NCBI GenBank assembly: GCA_963680875.1
Contig: OY804589.1
Location: 23,331,462 to 23,395,461, forward strand
Direction: 5' to 3'
Length of the DNA stretch: 64,000 nucleotides
Source of the DNA: Bathymodiolus brooksi
Taxonomy: Eukaryota; Mollusca; Bivalvia; Mytilida; Modiolidae
The translations under genes were made by a program, and so were the position numbers. Position 1 is the first letter of the stretch. Each line of letters begins with the position of its first letter. Of this stretch, positions 23,099-33,827 are shown in pieces. The notes beneath the pieces were generated by a model. It saw nothing but the letters and a program-made list of their open reading frames with translations, searched no databases and had not been told where the DNA came from.

Positions 23099-23124
23099 TC
23101 AAGGACGTATATATACGTCCTTGA
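23099..23124. repeat. Perfect 26-bp palindrome
   Basis: Perfect self-complementary sequence centred on TATATA with core GACGTATATATACGTC and outer arms TCAAG/CTTGA. Located between the LINE relic and the left end of the CCAACGTTGG transposon. Confidence 0.9.
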
Positions 23125-24472
23125 TTAAGTTTAATCCCAGTCAGCAACAAGACGTTGATCCAACGTTGGTACATGGTCGGCATGGTTGGTCGAACGTCGC
23201 AGTTGGCATGCCAACGTTCGCCCCACGTTGGGCCAACGTGAGCAACCCAACCGTTGGGTTGATATGGTTGGCCCAATGTCGGCACGACGTATGATTTTTG
23301 ATGGAGAAATGTGTAGCCGATTAACCAACGTTGGGATCTGACCATTGACCAACCGTCGGCCACGTGTCGTCGGCCCGGCGTCGGTACTTGGTCGCACATT
23401 AACTTACTCCATTGTATGTCGATTTGATTTTTTTTTTCATCAATACATTTATTTGATATTATGTCCGTCACTGCTGTATCGTAAATTTCTACCATCCCTC
23501 TTTGATAATATTTGATGGTGCATGCAATTTGATACTTCTTGTAGCTTTATAGACATCGTTTGCGCGCCACTTCTTTTGACATCCTGCGTAGAAGACGAAG
23601 AAAGACGAAGAAATGTAAGTGTTTACATTTTATGTTTTAAAGAAAAACTTTGTTGAAAAAAAATAACGAAAGTAATTGAAGGTGTCATACGGAAAAATCA
23701 CTGTTAAAGAATAATTAAGAATTCCTATATATCAATGATGCGTCTGAAATGATGATTTTTTAAAGCTTGCTGATAAAATGATTTAAATATTGCGTGTTTT
23801 GTGCGAATTCAGGACAAACCGTACTGGTTATATACAAGTATGGGGAACTCCCTTTTTGCATTTGAATGTTTTGTTTATCTGCGAAATAATACATTTTGTA
23901 TATATACTGATTTTTTTCCCATGTTTTTTTTTTCAATACCATGTAAATTTTTGCAGCTTCGGTCGATATCTCGCAGTTATTTCCTTTGCAATTGCACTTG
24001 TATACAAACTAGAGTTATGAGGGAGTTTTTATTGATGAGAAATACAATTTAAAAAAAGCTATAGCAAGTTATTTTTATGTCGTTAAATTAATGTGAAATT
24101 AACCTCTGATCTTTTTATTATAGTTTTTGTCTACAAATTTGAAAAATACCATTTAGCTATAGATTGGTGTTTGTTATAATTATACTCTGTGTATTATCTA
24201 AATAACTATTACTTGAGAAGTTGCGTGAACAATTGATTAATTGTAACACGAGCGGCCTGACCAATTTTCTTTTATCTATCACATCGACATGTGTACTGGG
24301 TCAAAGGCATGAGTAACTTGACAAGTTGTACAATTTGAATAACATACCGGCTTATCATACACAGTACTGGCTGGTGAATGCATAATAAATACATTTAAAA
24401 TAACTACCGTCGCGGTATTTTTTTTTTTATTTCAGAAAGAAAAACTCGCATTCTCACATCAGACTCAATAAA

Positions 24473-24568
24473 ATGTCTTACTGGACAGTTAAAAGAAAAG
24501 TTAAAAAAAAAAATCACTGGAAGACAATTTGCCGGTTAATCCCAAGCCCCCCGCCGGTGCTGATATAA
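24473..24568 (+). pseudogene. Transposon ORF N-terminal remnant
   Basis: After a pyrimidine tract and TTTCAG at ~24436, an ATG opens MSYWTVKRKVKKKNHWKTIC and stops after 31 codons. Short basic N-terminus of this type suits a transposon-encoded protein, but family identity is a guess. Confidence 0.35.
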
Positions 24569-24776
24569 CACATGCTTCAAATTGTGATGATTCTAATACG
24601 GTTCTAATACATTCCCAAGTTACTGTCTCTCATCTAATTTAATTTTACACAAGTAAGAGAAATCGACTTCAAAACAGATATCAACTGAATTCATTTACAA
24701 TTTGGTGAAACATTTGGACGCATTGATGAATCTATTCTTCAAAACGTATACTTATTTTGTTTGAAATTATTCCAGG

Positions 24777-24927
24777 TGCAGTTCGCAGAAATATTCTAAC
24801 AAGACAGGAAACGGATGACAGAATAGAAAATGTGATCAAAGACTGGTTAAAATATGCTAGTGATAGGGATGGTGGAAGAAAAAATGCGGAATGCAATCAA
24901 CAGGAGCCGAACGTTCCTCATCAATAG
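24777..24927 (+). pseudogene. Transposon ORF C-terminal remnant
   Basis: Reads RRNILTRQETDDRIENVIKD then WLKYASDRDGGRKNAECNQQ and a stop. An acceptor-like TTCCAG precedes it. It resembles the C-terminal tail of multicopy invertebrate transposon proteins (DUF4806-type is one possibility). The central domain is absent. Confidence 0.4.
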
Positions 24928-25133
24928 ACATTGACAATAATTGTTTTATCTAGCACATTTATCTAGCGGTTTTGCCGAAACGAATCATAATAGGTTTATG
25001 CTGGACAATTTTAATTTTGTATTCCCTGTTGAAATTTTTTGGAACAAGGAATAATTGTTTTGGTATTGCAGTATAGCTGATTAAATGTTTTAAAACTTAG
25101 GGTGTTTTTATCTAGCAGTTTTATGAAGCTATT

Positions 25134-25299
25134 CAGGGGCGGATCCGGGGGGGGGGGGGGGGGAGGGGGGAGGGCACCCGGCGCGCGCCCCCCTTACACG
25201 AAATACCCAAACATTTTTCGCGCCTCCCTCCGCTCTGTGCAATTTTTTTTAATGCGCCTCCCCCCCCCCCCCTAACTTGAAATCCTGGATCCGCCCCTG
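25134..25299. mobile_element. hAT-like MITE, copy 2 (nested)
   Basis: Ends CAGGGGCGGATCC and inverse; CTATT duplicated on both sides. Inserted inside the 3.2-kb transposon, so it is younger than that element. It includes long G and C runs. Confidence 0.88.
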
Positions 25300-26373
25300 C
25301 TATTGAATGTTGGCAGTAGAATATCGAAGGAATTGTTCAATATTTCTGATTGCGAACAATTGACACATGACAAAAAAAATCACATACACTAGGACATAGG
25401 TACCTTTGTTATGATACTAAATCCAGAATCAGAGCTTAATACACATTCACGAAACGTGTGATACACATCGAAACCGCACTAAAGAGGGAACTCATATGCA
25501 TTGATACGGTTTAGTTAGGAAGACAAGTTTAGTTGAAATTTTAACCGACTGAAGCATGCGTCGTCTGTTCTGAAAGTACTACTGGTTCTTGTGTCTTGTT
25601 TGATTACCTAGTCTCCTTATGATTTATTATTTGAACTGAAACACGATTCGTCAATAGTAATTAAAATATGTGCATGCAAGTGATTGGTTTCTGTCTAATT
25701 TTCATACTGGAAAGTGTTTCAATTCCTTATTGCAAATAAATTAATTTATTGGGAAAAATATACAAATTTAGGTGAAATGTTCGCGACATACAGAAAAACA
25801 AAGTATCGGAATTACAGTATAATTTATTACTGTATATGGTATATATATATATATATATATATATTAGCAATTGATGTCTCTTAAGTATAGCCATAATCAA
25901 GGAGACTGTGACACATCACTTGGCATATGCTTTGAATCATAGTTTCTGTTGCGTCTACAATTTTTTTTCATACTACTGTTTGATGGGTATCACATGGGAG
26001 GTTATTGAACGTTTGACCAACGTGAACCACTGGTGGAATATTATTGTAAATAGTCGAGGCTGGACGTTGGGCTGACGTTAGACACTGGTTGAACATGGTT
26101 GGCATATAGTAGTTAATAGCTTAGGCTGACGTTAGGCCGACGTTGGATACTGGTGGGATTAGGTTGGCACATGGTTGTAAATAGTTTTGACTGACGTTGT
26201 GCCGACGTTGGATAATGGTGGGATTGTGTTGACATATGGTTGTAAACCGAACGTCGGGCCAACGTGGCGCCAATGAGCAACATTACGATGGGCCAACGTT
26301 GGATTCCGACGTCGGGCCAACGATCCGAACGCCCGAAGACCAACGTCGGCCCAACGTAGTGTTGCTATCTGGG

Positions 26374-27094
26374 ATAGAATTAATATTATTTATGATGTAA
26401 GAATGGCCAAGGCCATTTAATAAGTTTTTTTACCTTTTTTACCCAAGGATTTGTTTCTCTAGACTTGATATATATATATATATATCATATACTAAAGTGT
26501 TTTTATAATTGACTCGTAGATTTCCCACTTCAATATCAATGGATGGGGATTTTTAAGATACGATTATATTTCTGTCTTTTTATAGCTAGGCAACTCCCCC
26601 CACCCCGTTTTGGTAAAAAAAAATTAAGGAAAAATTGAATTGGTAACATGGAAGCACCCCCTCCCGTGAATATATGTCCCAAATGTTGAATTAACATTAA
26701 AATGTAGCGGTTAATTCTTATGCATGTTAGATTGTTTCTTTCCTATTTGGGCATAAACGACTGATTTCCATTATAATAAAGAATAAATGTTTTTTTCAGA
26801 ATAAACTCGATGTGAAACATAAATAATAATTATTCCATAGACCTTTTTTTTATGCTTGAGCCTAACTCCGGCGAATGCCAGAGTATATTGAACCTTCATA
26901 AGGAAAGATTGGAAAGGAAGCCAAATAAATAAAAAAAAAATCTTTTGGAGTAACGAAGGCGAAAGGACCTAAACAGAATAGCCATAATCGTCGAAGATTA
27001 CACATGTTGACCCGACTGACCTCAATTTGATATATATCGAAACATGGTAGAAGGCTAAGGACTAACTAATCCGTATTACTATCTTTGGGTAATA
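26374..27094. other. Non-coding interval, no gene seen
   Basis: Contains a short (TA)n run near 26470 and, at 26880-27000, a reverse family E retroelement tail (GCCAAATAAATAAAAAAA and AACGAAGGCGAAAGGACC). Nothing else recognised. Confidence 0.6.
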
Positions 27095-27099
27095 CACTG

Positions 27100-27360
27100 C
27101 AGGGGCGGATCCAGGATTTCAAGTTAGGGGGGGCGCAGTTAAAAAAATTGCGCCGAGCAGAGGGAGACCCGAAGATTTTTGGGGTATTTCGTGTGAAAAA
27201 TCACGATTTTACGCCAAAACATCATATTTTTCCAATTTTAGGGGGGGCGCGCGAAATATTTGGGGTATTTCATGTGAAAAATCACGATTTTATGCCCAAA
27301 AAAATCATATTTTTTCCAATTTTAGGGGGGGGGCGCTCGCCCCCCCTGAATCCGCCCCTG
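27100..27360. mobile_element. hAT-like MITE, copy 3 (with internal duplication)
   Basis: CAGGGGCGGATCC ends, CACTG duplicated on both sides. The block containing GGGGTATTTCGTGTGAAAAA is present twice, so this copy is longer than the others. Confidence 0.88.
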
Positions 27361-27611
27361 CACTGATCAACTTAAATGAAACAAAAATGTGCGCAGTTTG
27401 TACCCATGAGAATGTCAACAGTGTTAAATAAATATAACAACAAGCCATGCACAAATCCAGGATACCTAACTCTACAAATAACAACAAAAGACTTAACTCT
27501 TAACATGTGCATCACAGTTGTGGTTTTTTAATAAACCGTGTTATTGTTTTGATAAAAATCTAGTTTCCAAATACATTATATATGAAACAGTAAATTTTGA
27601 TAGCATTGATC

Positions 27612-27843
27612 GTGGTCATGATCGTATGGTAGTTGGATTTACAACTACCTCTGCAGTCATTAGCGTTGTGAGTTCGAATCCCGATCATGGCGAGGAGTAC
27701 TCGATACAACATTATTTGATAAAGTTTGCCAGTGACTTGCAACAGGTCGGTGATTTTATCCGGGTGTTCCGGTGTACCAATAAAACCACCACGATATAAC
27801 TGTAATATTGTTGAAAAAGGCATTAAACACCATAACCCTAACC
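27612..27843 (+). repeat. SINE copy, nearly full length
   Basis: Head GTGGTCATGATCGTATGGTA, B-box GAGTTCGAATCCC, shortened core and AAGGCATTAAACACCATAAC tail followed by CCTAACC. Confidence 0.84.
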
Positions 27844-27935
27844 TATATAAGAAATCATATGATAACCGCATGTTTATATTTACATATGATTCGCGTGTGT
27901 TTTAATCAAATACGTAATTTGCATATGTAATAAAT

Positions 27936-28407
27936 CATAGATAATAAAAACATAGATAATAAAAACATAGATAATAAAAACATAGATAATAAAAACATAG
28001 ATAATAAAAACATAGATAATAAAAACATTGATAATAAAAACATAGATAATAAAAACATAGATAATAAAAACATAGATAATAAAAACATAGATAATAAAAA
28101 CATAGATAATAAAAACATAGATAATAAAAACATAGATAATAAAAACATAGATAATAAAAACATAGATAATAAAAACATAGATAATAAAAACATAGATAAT
28201 AAAAACATAGATAATAAAAACATAGATAATAAAAACATTGATAATAAAAACATAGATAATAAAAACATAGATAATAAAAACATAGATAATAAAAACATAG
28301 ATAATAAAAACATAGATAATAAAAACATAGATAATAAAAACATAGATAATAAAAACATAGATAATAAAAACATAGATAATAAAAACATAGATAATAAAAA
28401 CATAGAT
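27936..28407. repeat. 15-bp tandem array, ~31 copies
   Basis: Unit AAAAACATAGATAAT repeated about 31 times; two units carry CATTG in place of CATAG. All three frames of one strand stay open for over 160 codons only because the unit has no stop; there is no gene. Confidence 0.97.
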
Positions 28408-28421
28408 ACCAAAAGTAATGC

Positions 28422-28798
28422 ACACGACGGTTCCTGGAATCACGTTCATCACACGACGGTTCCTGGAATCACGTTCATCACACGACGGTTCCTGGAATCA
28501 CGTTCATCACACGACGGTTCCTGGAATCACGTTCATCACACGACGGTTCCTGGAATCACGTTCATCACACGACGGTTCCTGGAATCACGTTCATCACACG
28601 ACGGTTCCTGGAATCACGTTCATCACACGACGGTTCCTGGAATCACGTTCATCACACGACGGTTCCTGGAATCACGTTCATCACACGACGGTTCCTGGAA
28701 TCACGTTCATCACACGACGGTTCCTGGAATCACGTTCATCACACGACGGTTCCTGGAATCACGTTCATCACACGACGGTTCCTGGAATCACGTTCATC
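28422..28798. repeat. 29-bp tandem array, 13 copies
   Basis: Thirteen identical head-to-tail units containing ACACGACGGTTCCTGGAATC. There are no spacers, so this is not CRISPR. The unit resembles the end of the family E retroelement (GCACGACGCGTTTCTGGAAT at 36438), and family E sequence continues at 28799-28930. Confidence 0.96.
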
Positions 28799-29002
28799 AG
28801 TTACGCTAAATGCCAACTGATTGGAAACCAAATAATTAGTATTTGGGAGCATGCAAACCAAAGGACCTAAACAAGATAGCCACACTCGGCTATGGTCATC
28901 TATGCCTGAGGGAGGAATACTTTAGTTTTAATCAATCGCATGTTTGCATTTACATATGATATGATTATCATGTGTTTTAATCTAACATATGATTTACATG
29001 TA

Positions 29003-29109
29003 CAGGGGCGGATCCACGAAATACCCCAACAATTTTAGCGCCTCCCTCCGCTCGGCGCAATTTGTTTTAAGTGCGCCCCCCCTAACTTGAAATCCTGGAT
29101 CCGCCCCTG
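29003..29109. mobile_element. hAT-like MITE, copy 4 (short)
   Basis: Only 107 bases, with CAGGGGCGGATCC ends and ATGTA on both sides; much of the left interior is deleted. Confidence 0.86.
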
Positions 29110-29261
29110 ATGTATGTATGTAAGATATCATAATATATGATAACCACATGTCCGGAACATACGATTTACACATGATTTTTAAAACATAAGATTTACATAT
29201 TTGATCTACATACATGTATGATAAACATATTATTTGGTATTGCATATTTAAATTTTTCCGT

Positions 29262-29372
29262 GACTTGATGCAGGTCAGTGGTTTTCTACGGATACTCCGT
29301 TTTCCTCTACCAATAAAACGGACAGCCACGATATAACTGAAATAATGTTGAAAGTGGCGTTAAACACCATAA
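29262..29372 (+). repeat. SINE 3' half
   Basis: GTGACTTGATGCAGGTCAGT, core GGATACTCCGTTTTCCTC and tail AAAGTGGCGTTAAACACCAT. Head absent. A reversed tail fragment lies at 29490-29545. Confidence 0.78.
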
Positions 29373-30044
29373 TCATAACTATAACTAATATTTTAATCAC
29401 ATCTGGCACTTTAAGCTATGTTTATATAAATAACTCTTATAAAATTCCCACTAAATATCCATCAATTTTGCCTTATAAATGCCCGCTAAATATTGATTGA
29501 TTGATGTTTAACGCCAACTTTAGCAATATTTTACCTATATCGTAGCCTGGACAAATTTTATTATTAACATATATGCCCGCTAAATAAAGTGCGCAGAAAC
29601 TTTGTTGATATTTTTTATGTGATAGAATTATTAGGTTTAAAAATATTATTTACAGATATTTAACATTGTTTTCAGTAACCTTTACGCTTGTACTATTTCA
29701 TCGGTCGCTGCTCTCAAGGTAAGATGGTGAATTTTTGCTACCGATCTTGTATTTATTAAGTTTCGTTTATCATTAATTAATTATAAAATTGCGAATTGAA
29801 TGACGATCACAAAGCATTGTTTTAAGCAAACACATAGAAAATCATCTATGATTTATAGATCGATGATCTGAATGGAAAACAGGAAAACATGCACTTGATT
29901 GACAAGTTCAAAACATTTATTTACAGGCGTATGGGTGTGAATTATTCTGCCGCGGTTTATATGTGAGGGTTGACATTTTACTCACATGTGGGAAGCACGT
30001 GCATGACTGCATCATGTTACTAAGATTTGAGTCACATATAACTA

Positions 30045-30180
30045 GTTTAATCCCGCCACTTTTTATTGAAGTGACAGTACCACACATGGAAGTGAGTTGT
30101 CATGTATTTGCGTGTTAGGGGTATCGATTTTCCCTCTGCCTACGATTTTTTCTATTGTACTTTAGAACTGCTCCGATAGT
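30045..30180 (+). repeat. Retroelement tail (family D)
   Basis: AACTAGTTTAATCCCGCCAC and TTATTGAAGTGACAGTACC match the family D block at 5905, continuing into GGTATCGATTTTCCCTCTGC. The same family restarts at 30455-30500 after the MITE insertion. Confidence 0.55.
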
Positions 30181-30261
30181 GTGGTATACTTGTGTTTTTC
30201 TTTTTATCTAAATAATGTAAACAAAACATTTTTCATTGTTCCTTTTCATTTACCTCCATCG

Positions 30262-30451
30262 CAGGGGCGACTCCAGAGGGCGTGCGCACCCGGCGCACGC
30301 CCCCCTCTAAAATTGGAAAAAAAAATTTGGCGTAAAATCGCGATTTTTCACACGATATACCCAAACAAATTTCTCGCCTCCCTCCGCTCGGCGCAATTAT
30401 TTTTAAAGCGCCCCCCCCCCCCCCTAACTTGAAATCCTGGATCCGCACCTG
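30262..30451. mobile_element. hAT-like MITE, copy 5
   Basis: Left end CAGGGGCGACTCC and right end GGATCCGCACCTG each carry changes. Flanks CATCG and TATCG match at 4 of 5, consistent with an older insertion. Confidence 0.78.
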
Positions 30452-30514
30452 TATCGGTAGCTTAACCCCCGCCACATGTTATTGAAGTGCCTACACCAGG
30501 CGATGCAACATTAA

Positions 30515-30652
30515 TGTGATCAAGTTTGTCAGTAGTGACTTGCGACAGGTCGGTGGTTTTCTCTGAGTACTCTGCTTTCCTCCACCGATAAAATTGACCA
30601 CCACGATATAACTGAAATTTTGTTGACAGTGGCGTTAAGCACCATAAACCTA
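30515..30652 (+). repeat. SINE 3' half
   Basis: GTGACTTGCGACAGGTCGGT, GAGTACTCTGCTTTCCTCC and the GTGGCGTTAAGCACCATAAA tail. Confidence 0.78.
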
Positions 30653-31019
30653 AACCAAATCCAAGCTAGGAGAGTGAACGGTCATATTTGAGTGTATTGA
30701 CATGATCGATTGTGGTTCTGTCTCTACCATTTTACTATTGAAATTTGGAACTGTTCTGACTGTCTGATCTTTATTTTTGTTTTTCGTTTTGTCGTAGATT
30801 GTACACAATTCCACTCTATTCACAAATTAATTCGAAACGATTTGAACATACAATAATAGATCGTTGACCTATATATGAAAATGTAAGTATATTTTTATGT
30901 GCATTATTATAATAATAAATTGGTATATGAACAACTAACTTCCTTTTGGCAATTTATTTTGCCGTTGTTAGTTTTGTATCAATATCCTTCAAAAATATCT
31001 ACTGACTAGGAAACTTTGA

Positions 31020-32950
31020 TCGAGTTCGTGTGAAGTATGACTGTGATCAGAGAACTCTATGTTTGTATTAAGTCTGATATGATGTGGTATTATAGAGAGC
31101 TTGGAGTTCGTGTGAAGTATGATTATGCTATGGTGTAGGGATCAGGGAAAAGTTCATATTAAATATGGTATGCTATGGTATTACAGAAAACTTGGAGTTC
31201 GTGTGAAGCATGAGTGGGATAAGGGAACTCTGAGTTCGTATTAAGTATGGTATGATGTGGTATTAAATAGAGCTTGGAGGTATTCGTGTGAAGTATGATT
31301 ATGCTATGATGTAGGGATAAGATGACTCTAATATCGTGATAAGTATGGTTATTCTGTGATACAGAGGGTTCTGCTTTCGTCTGAAGAATGAGTATGCTAT
31401 GGTGGAGGGATCAGGGAACTCGAGGTTCGTGATATGGAAATATTATTGTATAGAGAGATCCGAGTTCGTGTTAGGTATGGGCGCATTTTCAGTTTTAGGT
31501 GTGTTACGTTTGAGCGCAGATCTTTCCTACGTTTGAGCACATTTTACCTGTGGTTTACCTGGGGAATTTAATATATAAAAATGTCAAAAAATAGAAATAA
31601 AAATATATACACTTTATTATAAAAGATTACAGCACTCAAAAACACATCATAAAAACATCATAGGATTTATTTAAAATGTTTTATGAAATAGATTTAAGAA
31701 TGTTTAAAAATGTCAATAAAAGTAGCACTAAAATCTTACAAATCGGTTCTTGCGGAAAATTTCAACCCCATTGATTTCATGTAAGTTGCTCTAGAAATTT
31801 CCCCTGTCTCTAAAATAGTGAACACAACCATCATACCGTGAAAAACCGTATGTAAACTAAATCTTTAAATTATTTTTTTCATTATCAAAATCATTTTTAA
31901 TAATATTTTAAAGATCATTTTTATAATAATTTCTTAAAAGTTTTATAATTTTAATTTTCTTTCTCAGGTAAATAGCTAAGGTAAAATGCGGTCAATCGTG
32001 GATTTTTTTGCGCTCAAACGTAGGATTTTATGCGCTCAAATGTAGGACCAATGCGCTCAAACGTCGTGCAACGGTATGGGCATGCTATGATATAGGGAGC
32101 TTGGAGTTACTGTGAGGCATAATTATGCTATGGCTATGTGACAAGGGAACTATTTAAGATCGTGTTAGGCATAGTTATTCTATGGTACAGAGAGCTCTGA
32201 GTTCGTGTTAGGCATAGGCATGCTATAGGAGAGAGAGCTCTAACTTCGTGTTAGGTATGGATATGCTATCGAATAGAGAGCTCCAAGTTCGTGTTAGGTA
32301 TAGGTATGCTACGGTATAGAGAGCACCGAGTTAGAGTGAGGTATGGGTATGCTATGGTATAGAGAGCACCGAGTTAGAGGTGGGTATTGGTATGCTATGG
32401 TATAGAGAGCTCCGAGTTAGAGTGAGGTATGGGTATGCTATCGAATAGAGAGCTCCAAGTTCGTGTTAGGTATAGGTATGCTACGGTATAGAGAGCACCG
32501 AGTTAGAGTGAGGTATGGTTATGCTATGGTATAGAGAGCACCGAGTTAGAGGTGGGTATGGGTATGCTATGGTATAGAGAGCTCCGAGTTAGAGTGAGGT
32601 ATGGGTATGCTATGGTATAGAGAGCTCCGAGTTAGAGTGATGTATGGGTATGCTACGGTATAGAGAGCTCCGGGTTAGAGTGATGTATGGGTATGCTATG
32701 GTCTAGAGAGCTCCGAGTTAGAATGATGCATGGGTATGCAATGGTATAGAGAGCTCCGAGTTAGAGTGAGGTATGAGTATGCTATGGTATAGAGAGCTCC
32801 GAGTTAGAGTGATGTATGGGTATGCTATGGTATAGAGAGCTCCGAGTTAGAGTGAGGTATGGGTATGCCATGGTATAGAGAGCACCAAGTTAGAGTGATG
32901 TATGGGTATGCTATGGTAAACAGCTCTGAGTTAGTGTGAGGCAAGCAGTG
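31020..32950. repeat. 43-bp degenerate tandem array, split by an insertion
   Basis: Units of the type GGTATGCTATGGTATAGAGA + GCTCCGAGTTAGAGTGAG repeat at 43-base spacing from ~32075 to 32950; more diverged, longer-spaced units run 31020-31460. Roughly 30 units in all. A 0.6-kb foldback element interrupts it. Confidence 0.85.
31466..32075. mobile_element. Foldback element inserted in the 43-bp array
   Basis: Both ends carry inverted multiples of ACGTTTGAGCGCA (two at left, at least three at right). The array motif GGTATGGGC abuts both sides, consistent with an 8-9 base duplication, although the host repeat itself contains nearly this string. Interior is AT-rich and non-coding. Confidence 0.6.
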
Positions 32951-33217
32951 CTTAGATATGATTATGTTACGATATAGGGATCAAAGAATTATGAGTTCGT
33001 TCAATGTATAAGTTTACAAAGCAGGTAGATTTAAAGAATATGAGCAAAGACTGGTTGATTCGTTCGTCCATGTTGAACGACACGTCTACCAACAGAAAGC
33101 TGTTTCAGTGAGCTAGGATTATCAGCAACCCAACTAAGCGTGTTGGTTTAGTACAAAGCGAACATCTTAATGACATGTAACTTGAACCGTCATGAGATAC
33201 AATGTAGCTGCAAAAGT

Positions 33218-33356
33218 GCTCAACTAGCGTTACAAAGCAATAACGCACTCACTCACTATAGTATTGCTGTATTAATGTCTAACTCGTCAACTAGTGTTAC
33301 ACAATAACGCACTCACTCATTATAGTATTGCTGTAGTAATGTCCAACTCGATTATC
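33218..33356. repeat. Direct duplication upstream of FMO
   Basis: A ~70-base block (AATAACGCACTCACTCA ... TATAGTATTGCTGTA ... GTCTAACTCG) occurs twice in tandem, 260-400 bases upstream of the FMO start codon, within the region where the promoter would be expected. Confidence 0.75.
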
Positions 33357-33618
33357 TTCAGTTGTAAGTTTTAAATCAGCGTCTCCTCACAAATATTGAT
33401 TTCTTATTTCAAACAAGAAAATTACACCCTTGCTTGTTTTAATGAGTTATTTTGTATTTTTTAAATTGCTTATATAGGTTTAATACGGTACATTACCGAT
33501 CAGTCAAATGTTTTAGTAATTTATTTCTGTGATTAAGATATCAAATATTGTACACATTGTGGAGCTTTTGCCATGAATGTACTCTATAATTTAACATTCT
33601 AGCTGAAATTAAATCAAA

Positions 33619-33827
33619 ATGGATTCCAAAGATACAAAACATGTCTGCGTCATTGGCGCGGGCGTTTCTGGAATCTGTGTGCTGCGCCACCTGTCGGGTT
33701 GTAAGAACATTTCTGTGACTGCATTCGAAAGGAGCTATACATTTGGTGGACTCTGGCAGTATTCGGATCAAACGACAACAACAGATTTTGGATTCCCAGC
33801 TACATCCCCGGTATATAAAACTATGAG
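33619..33827 (+). CDS. FMO exon 1 (codons 1-70)
   Basis: Starts MDSKDTKHVCVIGAGVSG, the FAD-binding Rossmann motif, and ends PVYKTM before GTAATT in phase 2. Confidence 0.92.

Larger units (their letters stand above)
23136..26373 (+). mobile_element. 3.2-kb DNA transposon with CCAACGTTGG-rich ends (deletion derivative)
   Basis: The two ends are inverted relatives: CCCAGTCAGCAACA at left and CCCAGATAGCAACA (reverse complement) at right. Each continues into 270-390 bases packed with CCAACGTTGG-like and GGCCAACGT-like units in both orientations. Inside are ORF scraps in the same direction: a start MSYWTVKRKVKKK near 24473 and an end RIENVIKDWLKYASDRDGGR at about 24820-24900, stopping shortly after. 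The middle of the protein seems lost. No clear target duplication was seen. A hAT-like MITE is nested at 25134-25299. Confidence 0.6.

Noticed and set aside
23094..23495. Minus-strand open frames of 133 and 88 codons rich in PT, QRW and GPT
   Set aside because: They read through the CCAACGTTGG subterminal repeats of the transposon in two frames at once.
25841..25864. (TA)n run as a promoter TATA cluster
   Set aside because: Simple microsatellite inside the transposon; no gene start is nearby.
27085..27366. Open frame reading [20 protein letters not shown] and similar frames at 49311, 55839 and 30181
   Set aside because: Each lies inside a CAGGGGCGGATCC MITE and recurs in all copies.
27880..28452. 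Three overlapping open frames of 160-190 codons (YVFII / MFLLS / CFYYL repeats)
   Set aside because: All come from the stop-free 15-bp unit. Equal openness of three frames argues against coding.
28418..28870. 29-bp repeats as a CRISPR array or as a 150-codon protein
   Set aside because: Units are contiguous without spacers and the genome is eukaryotic; the frame simply cycles through all three phases of the unit.
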